Positions 1 through 10,940 of a DNA stretch of 64,000 bases are shown here, piece by piece. The stretch lies in assembly GCF_028583425.1 (NCBI RefSeq), contig NC_072790.1, forward strand, positions 213,320,897-213,384,896, written 5' to 3'. Source of the stretch: Eublepharis macularius. Lineage: Eukaryota > Chordata > Lepidosauria > Squamata > Eublepharidae. The position numbers and the translations under genes were made by a program. The notes beneath the pieces were generated by a model. That model did not search any database. It was given only the letters and a program-made list of their open reading frames with translations, and was not told where the DNA came from. Numbering within the stretch: position 1 is the stretch's first letter; each line of letters opens with the position of its first letter.

Positions 1-1220
1 AGATGCAGGCAGTTATGAGGGTGCCACTAAAACGGCATCATGACAGGGTGGCATCAGAAATTACACAATGAACCCTGCAGCGTTTGGTGAGTCTTGTGTT
101 ATTTTAAAGACATGTGAAAATGGTCTTTATTTGGTTGCCTAGTATGTCCATCCCCCGGCCAACTTTATGAATAGAGGTACTGATACAGTTGAATAAAAGG
201 GGGTCATTTTCCAAAGACAGCTTAATATACCAGCAGAAAGGCAGGTTATTGTGGAATAAATGAATATAATTTATGGCCTTCAACAATATGTAACAATACA
301 TATATCCATAAAAGAGGGGAAATGCTGGAGCAGGGATGTCTGGTATGAGACTAGGGGTGTTAGAAATAACTATGGATCTCCCAATTTTCAGCTGTGAAAA
401 AATAGTTGATAAGTTGCAATAAGAGCTCCTTGAAGTATGAGCAAGCATTTTGAACTCTCTTTGAGCAAGATGAAAAACTGAGATCTTGACAGCCATAAAA
501 AGACAGGTACAGCCATTACTTGTAGCCCAATAAAACTTTTATGCTCCCCTATTTAATGCAACCTGACAAAAAAGAGAGGATAAAATAGATACTTGCTTAT
601 TCACACAAATACATTGTACAGAAGTCATGAGATTTTTTAGACTTGTCCCGCCTTCTTCCGCAAATCCATATTTCTTTTACTAGAATATATTGACTGGGAT
701 CTTTCCCTTTAGGCACCCCCGAGGGCTTGGGCATCCCTAGTAAGATGCTTTACTTCTTTTGCTTCATACAGTAGAGGAGACTGCCACATTATAGTCCTGC
801 ATAACTTGTCACTCCCTCCCCACCCACCCCAGGCCACCAGCCAAGGTTGCATTCAGACATTTTGGTAAGCCATCACTTATCGATCAACCACAATCAGTCA
901 GTGTGAACGGTGAATCCTGGGTTGTGCATGTACTCCAGTTTATCTGCCACTTGTTGGTTCTCTGTCTCCCAGCAGGAACAAAATCATAGTGTCATCTCTG
1001 TAATCAGGTGATTTTGGGATTTGATGAAACTGTAGCTTATAAACCAGTTTGCCATGATGCTACCCATGCATCATGGCCTCTCCAGCTGCTTAATAACAAC
1101 CTGTTGGGAATGTCACATCATATGTAGACGTCTCTTAAAACTCATGTTGCTCTCCATTGCAGTTCTCCAGATGAGACAGGAGACTGCAATTCAAGGAACA
1201 CAAGCTCAGTGTTCCCTTGA
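1..1220. other. no gene recognised
   Basis: AT-rich intergenic sequence upstream of CCDC85A. The only open frames are short and look unlike known proteins. No repeat could be named. Confidence 0.5.
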
Positions 1221-1229
1221 AGAGCCGTA

Positions 1230-1515
1230 GAAGGAGTCTGGATCCCACCTTAGGATTTTCAGTAGGTTCTTCCTTATTTTATTTATCTTTCTATTATAAA
1301 TTTTTATCCCATCCTTTCTCTAAGGAGTTCATAGTGGAATACATTGCTCTCCATTCCTCAGGTTATCCTCACAACAACTTTGTGAAGTTTGTCATGCTAA
1401 GAGAGTGAGAGGCTCAAGGTTACCCAGTAGGCTTCACAGCAAAGTGGGAATTTGAACTCAGGTCTCCAAGATCCTCATTTGACACTCTGACAACTACAAC
1501 ACATGTTTAGATTCC
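1230..1515 (-). repeat. tRNA-derived SINE, squamate type, antisense
   Basis: Read on the minus strand, this is a tRNA-like head followed by a LINE-like tail. The plus strand runs from TTATTTAT-type tail sequence through TATCCTCACAACAACTTTGTG to a B-box-like GAACTCAGGTCTCC. The same order of blocks recurs at 5741-5930, 16894-17003 and 58040-58270, so it is an interspersed family. This copy is diverged. Confidence 0.65.
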
Positions 1516-1568
1516 ATGAAGGACTCAACTGTGTAGCTCAGCTCTCAGTTTGAAAAAACCCAGCAGCC

Positions 1569-1883
1569 TAGGGTTGCCATCCCCCTTACCTCCAAAGTGG
1601 GGGTCTTGTTGCATGTGTGCACTTCAGAGGCCCCAATGATGTCACTTCCAGTTGAAAAAAGGAAGTGACGGGATCTCAGCAAAGACAAAATTGGCCCCAA
1701 ACACAGCATTTTTACTATTTTGGGGACTGATTTGGAGCCTCCAGAGCATGCTCACGTGCCATTTTGCTGTGTGCTCCGGTGGCTCCTTGCTTGTCTCCCC
1801 CCCAGTCAGGTGAGCAGGGCTGGGTGTGTGTGAAAAGTGATGCTTTGGTATCCCCCACCCCCACCTGGGGGCTGGCATCCTTA
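1569..1883. mobile_element. hAT-like MITE
   Basis: The ends are inverted, TAGGGTTGCCATCCCC on the left against TAAGGATGCCAGCCCCC on the right. The flanks CAGCAGCC and CAGCAGAC form an 8-bp direct repeat with 7 of 8 matches, as expected for an aged hAT target-site duplication. The 315-bp interior has no coding capacity. Some interior motifs, such as GGAAGTGAC and TTGGCCCCAAA, recur at 32750-33235. Confidence 0.55.
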
Positions 1884-2558
1884 CAGCAGACAGAAATCTA
1901 GCCATCTAGCCATATAGATTTGAAGTTGGCCTGATGGAAACTCTTATTTCTCCTTGAGGCCCCCAAATAATTTCTTCCCCATTGTTCTTGAATGTGAGAT
2001 CACAGTTTGTAAGAGCAAACTCAATATCTGGTAAAGGGGGACGTAAGTCTGACCTTTTCTCATTGTGAATGTGGCCATTTAGTCATTGGTTAGATTCAAT
2101 CCCTCTGCTTCTGCAGGCAGGATATCTAAAGACATCGAATTCCTTGTGCCCAGTGACATTACACTTCAGGATCATTCCTAAACCAGCATCAGTTTGTTCA
2201 GCAAGGGTGTTTGCTGTCTGAGATGGAATAAGCCTCCGCTAGCTCTGCCTCGGAGGAGAGTCACATCGCTGGGAGGTTAGCGGCAACAGGCTCTTCCGAG
2301 AGTCACTGAATGTGCGGCTTTATGACTGTATATTCTTAGCTGTCTTCCTTACACTTGGGTCAGAATCTAGTCTAAATGTGTTCACATATTCATCCTGGCA
2401 ACCCAAGCTGATCAAATACTAGGGTTTTTTTCATATACCAACTGGAGAAATGCACACAATATGCTGGGTGGAATATATCTGGTAATGTCCTATATAGAGA
2501 TACACTTAAGAAACTTTGTTGCTTGAAAAGAAGGCAGAACACAGACATAGTGTTCTGG
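1884..2558. other. no gene recognised
   Basis: Nothing recognisable. The open frames on both strands are short and overlap each other. Confidence 0.5.
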
Positions 2559-2603
2559 GATCCCAGATCCCCTGAAACATAAGGTTTCAGGGGATCTGGG
2601 ATC
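2559..2603. repeat. perfect 20-bp inverted repeat
   Basis: GATCCCAGATCCCCTGAAAC (2559-2578) is followed, after a 5-base spacer, by its exact reverse complement (2584-2603). The function is unknown. It could be a small foldback fragment or a recent inverted duplication. Confidence 0.8.
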
Positions 2604-3023
2604 AGATTCCTCAATGTGTAATTTAGCCCTCCCAAAGCAGCCATGGGTGACGGTGGTATTGCAATGTGGATGGAAGCTGCTGCCCTGGAGGAAAGGGGAG
2701 GACTCCCCCTGCCTGACTCTGGAATTAATTTTAGAAACTGTGCCAATCAAAGCAAAATAAAAGGCAGGGGGACATTGGGATGCCACAGCAAAGAGCATCA
2801 TAGTGGCCTCCTACCCCATTCCCTGGTAAAGGAAGAATGAACTCTTGATTGGCTGGAGGAGAGCCACTTCTCCCACCCAAAGTAACGAAAAAGCTTACTG
2901 GAGGGGAAGAGGGTCCACTGCCTCTGAGATGTTGTACTGACAACTGCCTTGGACATGCTTGGCTTGTGTGGCTGCAGGGATGAAATGCTTCCTCCCCCAT
3001 GTTCCCCTGGAAGCGCTTTGGCC
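2604..3023. other. no gene recognised
   Basis: Unassigned sequence just left of the GC-rich hAT MITE. The overlapping open frames here reflect base composition. Confidence 0.4.
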
Positions 3024-3031
3024 CTGACAAC

Positions 3032-3536
3032 CAGGGCCGGATCGAGGGGGGGCAGGGGGGTAGTCTACCCCCGGCACCACCAGGGAGGGGGCGCCGGGAG
3101 CAGTTGCCAGCTGCCGGAGTGCACAGGAGGCAGCATGGGCAGCCTCGCAGCCCCCCGCGCTGCCTTTCGCCTGCCCCACGGGACAGGGTGCAGCTGGCTT
3201 GCCGTGCACCCCCTGTCCTGCAGGGCAGGCAAAGGGCAGCGCGGCCACCCACGCCATTTGGCTGCCCTGCAGTAGAGGGGGCAGCCGGCCGCCCTGTCCC
3301 GTGGGGCAGGTGAAAGGCAGCGCGGAGGGCTGCGAGGCTGCCCGTGCCATTCGTCTGCGGAGAAGCGAATGGCGCGGGCAGCTTCCCAGCCCCGCACGCT
3401 GCCTCCGCCCCCACGTGATGACATCACCAAAATGATGTCATCACGCTGTGCTAGGAGTGCGCACCACGCCACTGTGTGTGCGCGCAAGGCCAGACTGGGG
3501 TTGTCCCGGGCGCCGGCAACTCTAGATCCGGCCCTG
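3032..3536. mobile_element. GC-rich hAT MITE with perfect 8-bp duplication
   Basis: The element begins CAGGGCCGGATC and ends with the inverse, GATCCGGCCCTG. The 8 bases CTGACAAC occur at 3024-3031 and again at 3537-3544, an exact target-site duplication of hAT length. The interior is very GC- and CpG-rich and contains short internal repeats around CTGCCCCACGGGACAGG. Several stop-free frames of 100-227 codons cross it on both strands. They result from composition, and none resembles a transposase. Confidence 0.85.
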
Positions 3537-3544
3537 CTGACAAC

Positions 3545-5310
3545 CATGCAGGCATGTCTCTCTCTCCTTTGGCTGCCAGGGCAATGACTGGGATATGGCA
3601 GGTCCCCTCCAGCTGGCCACACTGAATGAGAGTGGTGGCATCCCAACTGGTAGTCCTCCTGCCTTGGCATGTGTGTGTGTGTGTGTGTGAGTTCTGCATT
3701 GCAGTCTAGACTGGCCAGAGGGGGGAGTCTGTGAAGCCAGCCACATCCCTGCCCCAGCCCTCAGCCCATGATGCCTACCAGGCATGGATGGCAGCGTTGG
3801 CTCCTTCCACACTGCTGCTGGGGAGAGCTGATGGCAGGGTGGTGGGAATAGAAAGACTGAGGTGGTACTGTCAACACATGGCATTGCAAGGGCTGCTGCC
3901 AAGCACCTCATGGAGGGGGATGAATGGGGCTGGGGAGCCTCTGAGTGGGGGGAGCTCAGGCAGGCCTCCAGGCAGAGTTCCACTGGGAACTTCCCTGGGA
4001 ACTTGAATGACTGGTATGTTCCCAAGAAAGGAGGAGAGGAATTCAGCATACAGAGAACTTCCAGAATAATATAGGAATGAAATGAGGAAAACAAAAAGTT
4101 TGAACATTTTGTGTTGAGACTTACTGCTTTGGTGTCTCAGTGTACCTACAGTGTTTGCCCATCAACCCAGATAATCTTAAATCAATTCTTCCAATCATGT
4201 CCTGAATAAATGCTACTGACTGCAAATGAAAATGCAGACCATAAAACTGATGTCCTTCATTTAAAGAATGCCTTCCTTTGTGCAGGCGCAAAGAGACAAA
4301 CTGCAAGTGATTCCATATTTGATACCAGATGTTCAATTTACCGACCTGAACTACCATGACCCTGGGAATGCTACCTTTTATAAATGGGATTATTTAGTTC
4401 TTGGACTAGACAAGAGCAGCCTGAAGATACAATAACCAAGTGGCTACTATGCAGGTACGAAGCTGACTGGAATGGCTCAAGAAGAACTTTGCCAAAGCAT
4501 ATTGAGGCCTCATGTGTAATAATCAGTGGACTTGGAACAAGGTATGTTTATCTGGTGGACATTTTTGCTGTGAGGCTTTTAGCCTGGCTAGCTCTATGCA
4601 GAAATGATATCAGGAATGACTGCTTGAAAAAAAAGGAAAGAAACCACTGATGTTTCTCTGTGTTTTTAATAGCTGTTGAAAAAAAGATACAGAGCAAATA
4701 AGCAGTTAAAAGCAACAGCTATTAAGCTGTTAGAAAGAACATCAACAGGGCCAGGAAGGGAAGAATTTACTGGCAAGGAAATTTTTTACAACTTTTTTAC
4801 TGGCAGTCAATGTATTTGCAGGCAATTGGCAACTCCGTATATGATGGTGTTGTTAGGATGTAGAAAGATTAGAGCCAAAACTACTCATACTTTTAAAATT
4901 TGTAAATCAGGTTCCTCCACAGGACAAAATACTCAGATTTTATTATTATTATTTGCTTGTTTCAATCTTTTGATTGCTTTCAGTACGTTCATTTCTGCCT
5001 TGATCTGCATTTGATAAAGTATGACTTTGCACATCGCAGTAGATTATATAGACAGCAAAGGAGATAACATAAGTTGAATGTATAATTTACAATATTCCAG
5101 AAATCTAGATATTTAAATTAAAAATTGACAAATCATGAACTGTAAAGTCCCAAATCAAGCAGAGCAAAATTAGAAACAAAATTAAAATTGTACTTTCTTT
5201 ACAAAGGACTGTGAATTCAGAAAGTTGTGAGATTAGCAGAAATCTAAGTTGCAGCCCAGCACTGATGGGCAGAGGAGGGGAGGAGGGGATGGCGACAAAA
5301 CACACATACA
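3545..5310. other. no gene recognised
   Basis: Contains a short (TG)n tract at 3670-3689. The rest is unassigned, and no conserved protein is visible in either strand's frames. Confidence 0.5.
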
Positions 5311-5740
5311 CCTTGACTGGAGTAAAAGAGGCCACAACTTTATTAAAACAACAGCTAAAGGGAATGAAGTACAGTGGGGAGGGGCTGGCAGCCCTATTTA
5401 TGCCCAGCTCTAGGACCTGACTGAGAACTGTGTCCTCTAGGTCTGGTACCTGGCCTCACCTTGCCTACTGCTTCCAAGCTGTCCCTGACTGGGTGGCTGG
5501 GAAGTTTAATTGGACCCAGGCACATCAGCAGGATGACAGGAGGGCCAAAACATGGTGGCCGCCATGCCTCGTGCCCCTCCAGCACAACCCGGACTCCAAC
5601 ACAGACCACACAAGTAAGTTGGGGGGGGGCATAGTTTCCCATGATTTGCTGCAGCATTACAATTGGGGGACTGTATTCTATAGTTTTTGGAATATCTAAG
5701 ATGAAAACCCACTGGCAAGAATGTTAAGTAAAACACGCTG

Positions 5741-5930
5741 GAGAGCCAGCCTGGTGTGACTGTTGTCAGATGTGTCAGATGAGGCCCTGGGAGGCCCAGG
5801 TTCAGATCCCCAGTCTACCATGGAAGCTTGCTGGGTGACCTTGGACCAGTCACACCCTCTCAGCTTAACTTACCTCACATGGTGGTTGCTGTGAGGATAA
5901 AAAGGAGGAGAAGAGAATGGTATTGTAAGT
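5741..5930 (+). repeat. tRNA-derived SINE
   Basis: Starts GAGAGCCAGCCTGGTGTG, an A-box-like tRNA head, and continues through CAGGTTCAGATCCCC (B-box-like) and CTTGCTGGGTGACCTTGG. It ends in the TCACCTCACA/GTGAGGATAAAAAGGAGGAG tail block. This is the sense orientation of the family seen in reverse at 1230-1515 and 58040-58270. Confidence 0.7.
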
Positions 5931-6560
5931 CAGAGTTTTTCAAGACATCTGACATGTGTTCTTCACCTGTCAGGAGATGCAATGTTAGCTGGGAAGTATA
6001 GTTTTGAGAGAGAGAGAGAGAGAGCTGGTGGAGATCTGTCCAGAGGGGACAGATCCTTTCACAGCCCACTGCATCCTCTGGCATCTCCCCTTCTCTGGTG
6101 TCTCGGCTTTTGCCACGCTGAGGGTCATTTATTTCAAAGTTTTTAGTGAGAGTAGGGCAAAAGTTCTGGAAGGGGACAAAGTCTGGCTGGCTTCTCTTAG
6201 TGTGTGAGCAGTGGTATGTGTGTGTGACATTCAAATAATGCCATGCTGTGTGTGAACTTCTGCATGTAAACAATATGAACAAATGACAATCACTGATACG
6301 TGATGCTAGAGTCAGCTCGTCTCTATAGTAAAAGACATATTTCCCAGTTGCTGTGTGGGAGATGACAAAAGGGACTGCTGGTATGTCTTGGCTCCAGGAA
6401 TTGGCCTGCCTGTGTTTTTCAGTAACTGCCCAAAGACTGAATAGCAACTTTGAGTATTCTGTGCTGCTATAGTTTAAAGCAAGATGTATGCCTGGTCCTT
6501 GATCAACACGTGCTTTTTGGCTGTAACCAATCATAAGTTGCATAACATGATGTTTTAGCC
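5931..6560. other. no gene recognised; (GA)n tract
   Basis: A (GA)n microsatellite lies at 6006-6025. A 222-codon stop-free frame on the minus strand (5875-6543) overlaps the SINE end and shows no recognisable domain, so it is not called as a gene. Confidence 0.45.
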
Positions 6561-6574
6561 AATGATAACAAAAT

Positions 6575-6722
6575 ATTCACCTATATAATCAAAATGATAT
6601 CTGTAACCAGTTCGAGCTTGCCAGACATACTTGCATACTTGTTAATTCTGTTACAGTTGTAGTTTAATAAACCAATCTTTTGAGCCTGCTAAACAGAGAG
6701 TGGACTCATTTTTGCCACAACA
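6575..6722 (+). repeat. possible LTR R/U5-like fragment
   Basis: A TATA-like ACCTATATAATC (6578-6589) is followed about 80 bp later by AATAAA (near 6665), and the block ends in CACAACA. That order resembles a solo LTR. No 5' TG boundary, duplication or internal retroviral sequence was found, so this is a weak call. Confidence 0.2.
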
Positions 6723-6729
6723 GCTGGCT

Positions 6730-7068
6730 CCAGGGATGAATGCAACACTTTCTTGCAGCTTACCATTTCTGCAATTTGAACAATTTGAATTTGAACAAAT
6801 GTTTCTTAGGACTTGGCCTCTAAAGACCTTTTCAGGGTTTGCATTCAGCCTTGGAGTGTGTGAAGTAACCAATCAAGTTCCTCTGCCTTGGTGGAAAATG
6901 CCCCTTTCTCATTGCCATGTAATCACAATGAAATATCCAATCATAAAGCCAGAGGTCTGGGCTGCAGGGAGCACAAGCTGCCTTCTCCTTCATGTTCCTG
7001 CAGTCTTAAGATCGTCTGCATCCTTTTGACTCTGCCATCCATGTGCTTGTTTTTGCAGAGCAAAAGCA
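6730..7068. other. no gene recognised
   Basis: No repeat or conserved coding sequence was identified. Confidence 0.4.
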
Positions 7069-7076
7069 CTTAAAAG

Positions 7077-7954
7077 TAGAGGTGGGTACGAGCCACGAAA
7101 AAATGAACCACGCAGTTCGCGGTTCATCCTGTTTCACGAACCATGAACCACGAACGTTCACAAACTTGCCTGTTTGTGAACCAGTTCATGGTTTGTGGGG
7201 TTTAAATGGTCCTTTCTGTACTGCTGTGAAGTGGCACGGAAAGGGGCATTTCACTGCGCTGGCTTGGATCAGCTGCTTGTCAGGGAGATCCCCAACAAGC
7301 AGCTGATCGGGGGTTGAAATGCCCCTTTCCCTGCCGCTTCACTGCTGCTAGTTCCCCTGCCACTTTGTTTCCAAAGAGCTGTGCAAAACACTTGGTTTTT
7401 ATTCCCTTTGGCAAAGCCTGAAACATGCCTGGGAGTGAGGGAAAAGCAGCTATTTAATTCTTTCCTGGCTTTTAAAGCTAGGAGGAAAGTGCAGTGATGT
7501 TACAATGTTGCAATGTTACAACATTGCAACACTTTCTTGCCTTTGAAAAAAAAGAGAGAGTGTGTGCATACCCCAAGGAGGAAGGGAGAACCAGCCATTT
7601 AGCCCTTTCCTGGCTTTTAAAGCCAGCAGGGAATAAGCAAACTCCTGCAAACACGGGAAGCAGAACAGCCGGAATGCAGCAACAGGGAAAGAGACATTTA
7701 AACCCCGAATCAGCTGCTTGTCAGGGATCTCCCTGAGAAGCAGCTGATCCAAGCCCATCTCCGGTTGCCTAGGAAACTGATTTATCGGCGCCAGGCTGTC
7801 TGCAGTGACAAACCGAAAACGAACCAAACAAACCAGCCTAAAGTTTGTCCAGGTTAGTCAGAAATGGGCTCTGATGAACTGCTGGTTTGCGAACCATGAA
7901 CCAGCCCAGTTCCTGATGAACTTTGGTTCATATTTCAGTTCGTGCCCATCTCTG
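7077..7954. mobile_element. hAT-like non-autonomous element, 878 bp
   Basis: The left end TAGAGGTGGGTACGA matches the reverse of the right end TCGTGCCCATCTCTG. Multiple GAACCATGAACCA-type motifs lie inside both ends. The flanking 8-mers CTTAAAAG (7069-7076) and CTTAAAAA (7955-7962) match at 7 of 8 positions. The interior repeats a GATCAGCTGCTTGTCAGGGA block, direct and inverted, around 7265-7310 and 7705-7755. No transposase remains. Confidence 0.75.
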
Positions 7955-7972
7955 CTTAAAAACTCTGACCTC

Positions 7973-8178
7973 AATAGCCTGGGTGAGCCTGATCTCATCA
8001 GCTCTCAAAAGCTAAGCAGGGTTGGCCTTTGTTAGTAATTGGATGGGGAATCTCCAACAAAGACCTGGGTTGTAGAGGGAGGCAATGGCAAACGACCATG
8101 TTTAGTTTTTTGCTCTGAAAACCCCACCGGGGGTTGCCATAAGTCACCTATGACTTGATAGCACTTTCCACCACCAGC
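7973..8178 (+). repeat. 5S-rRNA-derived SINE with BovB-like tail
   Basis: The head reads like 5S rRNA: GCCTGATCTCATCAG, AAGCTAAGCAGGGTTGGCC, TTAGTAATTGGATGGGGA. These correspond to the internal promoter region of a 5S gene. The tail, GTTGCCATAAGTCACC then GACTTGATAGCAC, matches the 3' end of the BovB-like LINE seen in reverse at 12684-12955. A second copy is at 50737-50936. Confidence 0.85.
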
Positions 8179-8179
8179 A

Positions 8180-8540
8180 CTTAAAGAGGTCTCCTCAGAG
8201 CTCCCTCAGAACTGTGGGGTTGCTTTTCTGTGGAAGGAAATCTGAGTACTATCTTCTCGACTGACTTTTAACTACCGGGGTTAGATAGAAGAGGGTAAAT
8301 TTTAAATAGTTTTTGTATAATCATGAGTGAAATGTCTGTCGTCATTTAAAGGATGGAAGTAAAGGAAAGAGGAATGTGGGTGGAGCTGCAGCATAGCACC
8401 AACTCTTTATCAGTACAACTCTAATTTGCCAAATTCTTGGTCATACCAGCATGATTGATGAGCATCCTAAAATGTTCCCAGCAATCTCCCACTTCATAGC
8501 TGGTGCAGGTTGCACTTTAAAAATGAACTTAAAAATATGA
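8180..8540. other. no gene recognised
   Basis: Nothing recognisable. Confidence 0.4.
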
Positions 8541-8542
8541 TT

Positions 8543-8635
8543 GCTGATAATAAATAATAATAAACATGATCATTTGATAATCATGTTTATTATTCATAAT
8601 AATCATGAATATCGTGATAATAATAATAAACATGA
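8543..8635. repeat. AT-rich imperfect palindrome
   Basis: Runs of AATAATAATAAACATGAT alternate with their inverse ATCATGTTTATTATT, so the block can fold on itself. It probably arose from a TAA microsatellite with inverted copies. Confidence 0.6.
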
Positions 8636-8734
8636 CATAAACCTTTTAAAAAATAACCCACCCATGTGAAGGTGGGAAGGGCAAAACTGAGCACATATGG
8701 TTTACTAGTATACTTGGAAAAAATAAACAGGAAT

Positions 8735-8850
8735 ATTGTGGCATCTTAGCCAAACCTACCTCACAGGGTTGTTGTGTACCTAGAATAGAGGAGAACTGTG
8801 TACTTTACCTTCGGTCCCCATTGGGGATAAATGAGGTAAATAAACAACAT
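8735..8850 (+). repeat. SINE tail fragment
   Basis: CCTACCTCACAGGGTTGTTGT followed by TCCCCATTGGGGATAAATGA is the 3' half of the tRNA-SINE family at 5741-5930. The tRNA head is missing. Confidence 0.6.
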
Positions 8851-9284
8851 TCTAGCATAAAAGTTCAAGGATTAGATGCTGCTTCATTAGATGCATATAG
8901 AGGGTTCATACCAGGCTGACCTTTATACATGAGATTGTGAATATTTTTTTTTCTAAACAGCAGAGTCAAAGGGCTGAGAAATGCTGCAAGTACAAGGAGA
9001 AATGTAATTATGTGAAAACTTCAAATGTAATGAAGAAAATTATGGTGATTATTCAGCACAGTAGTAACAGCTCCCATGAAAACTGCAAAAGCAGAGGAAA
9101 CCAGTCTTGCCCTGTTGCCAATGGGGGGAGCTGCATGCTTTCTTTTTACCCATGCCTGCCTTGATCAAAACCGAGTTTGGGAGTTCATGAGAGAGCAACA
9201 ACAAAAGCAATAATAAAACTTTCATTGCTTTAAGGAGAAAAATATTCTGCACCAGCTAAACAAACAATTATTGAAGGAGGCTGA
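8850..9284. other. no gene recognised
   Basis: Nothing recognisable. Confidence 0.4.
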
Positions 9285-9371
9285 CAGTGCAATCCTATAC
9301 AGATTTCCTCCAGCCTAAGCCCATTGACTGCAGCGGGTTTAGACTGGCGTGATTCTGCATAGGACTGCAGA
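9285..9371. mobile_element. short palindromic MITE
   Basis: CAGTGCAATCCTATACAGAT and TAAGCCCATTG fold back on GGGTTTAGACTGG and CTGCATAGGACTGCAG. The same palindrome (CAATCC...TAAGTCTATTG...GGATTGCA) occurs, variously decayed, at 19936-20024, 24368-24452 and 60560-60633. Confidence 0.7.
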
Positions 9372-9770
9372 GAGAGGCGTTGCTTTCCCCATGGAACGCA
9401 AACATTTTCCTTTGGTCCAGGATGGATCAAACAGGCTTGGTAGGTTTTTGAAGCAATTCAGACCTGACCAGGCTGTTTACCACAGGCAAAAGAGAGATGA
9501 ACCATCATACTCTGCGTACCCGTCCTTTCAAGCTTGCCTTCATTTCTCTGCCAAAGCTATTCTCTTTCTCCAGCCTCAGAGACACTCTGCCCAGTGATGA
9601 ACCCAACGAAGAAGTCAGTTTTTCTTGAGGAGGAAAATAAGCTGATGACGTCCTGGATATAAAGACTATATGAGAAGGAAGCGGGGAGGGGAGTTGGAAT
9701 TTCAGCAGGCAAACCTTTGCAGAAAACCTGTGTTGGCATTTGTTACCATCAGTAATAAAAAGCTCAAAAA
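9372..9770. other. no gene recognised
   Basis: Nothing recognisable. Confidence 0.35.
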
Positions 9771-9779
9771 TGCATCAGT

Positions 9780-10940
9780 TAGTAATACAAATATAAACAC
9801 CCAGAATCATTCTAACGTATAATCATAAACATGGAGAAGGAAAACTTAGCAGTAATCTTCTACAAGTAACTTATGAAGCCTCATAGCAGCCAGAATGTAC
9901 CTAGCAACTTGACTGGTGACATAAGGATTCTGGTCAGATACAAGATATAGAACTAACCACTCATCAGGCTGACCCTGCAATTTCTATAGAAGGTATCTAA
10001 TGATATGGTTTCTCAACTTGGTATAAAAGTTACAATATAGCATTATGTGTGATAAATGTTTGAGAACACCAGCCCTGCGCAGTGTCTTTCCTGAAGAGGA
10101 ATTCCAAAAATTTACCATAGAGGAATGCTGAAGCCAAAATATACAACCTGGCGAGCATAAAATCTCTGAAGATTTGCGGAGGTGTAAGGTAAGACAACTA
10201 AGAAGCAGGAACCTGTTAACTGAGACTATACCACTTGTAATTGGGGAACATGTTCTGTTTGCTAATGAATACAAAACTTGTCTTTCAATAGCCAATAATA
10301 TTCAAAAATATCCTAAAAGCTTGTTGTTTTTCTAGCATAAGAAGCCAGTCAAGTGTAATACAAGTTGAGCTGAGATCCTGCCAAATTAAACGTGACCAGT
10401 TACTTGAATAAGAATGTGATAATTTAGATTGCACATAACTAGGATAGTCAGATAAAAAATAAAGGGACAGCCAGAATTTCAGTCAGTATCCAGGCTGCAG
10501 TTTCCAAAAAACCCAACCCAGTTTCTAGACACATGGTCGCATTTTGTACACAATTCAGAAAACCCAAAATGTAGCTTGAACCTAAAGACTGATTAAATGC
10601 TCTAATTCAAATGGAAAATCATACAAAAACTGGGCTACGGATTTGACATTAAATACATGAATGGCCACAGGCACGAATTGACCACCATAGATATAGTAAA
10701 AAGTTAACAGACAATAAATTGGAGCCTGCAGACAATAGTCGTTTAAGGTCCAATTGAGCTCTGAGTAATAGTACATCAGCAGCAGCATAAAGTAATAGAG
10801 GAATATGATGGGAACCAAGTTTTGGGAAATGACCATCAAATAGATGTCAGGTTGTTCATAAATAAATAAAAAAGATAAGGAGCCAAAATGCACCCCCCCA
10901 ATTAACCCCCCCTCCCTAATTAAAAGGAATCTCACTAGTT
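9780..10940 (-). pseudogene. decayed LINE ORF2 C-terminal region (uncertain)
   Basis: Minus-strand frames 10935-10582 and 10295-9984 read like the degraded C-terminal part of a LINE ORF2, for example SPITSGIVSVNRFLLLSCL followed by FCNFYTKLRNHII-type sequence. Reading is broken by stops and frameshifts, so this is a fossil. The family could not be named with confidence, and the call rests on general resemblance. Confidence 0.35.

Noticed and set aside
2731..3670. Long overlapping frames (up to 227 codons) on both strands
   Set aside because: They cross a CpG-rich hAT MITE with exact 8-bp duplications; composition explains the lack of stops and no domain is visible.
5875..6543. 222-codon minus-strand frame
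   Set aside because: No domain, overlaps a SINE tail and a GA microsatellite; probably chance.
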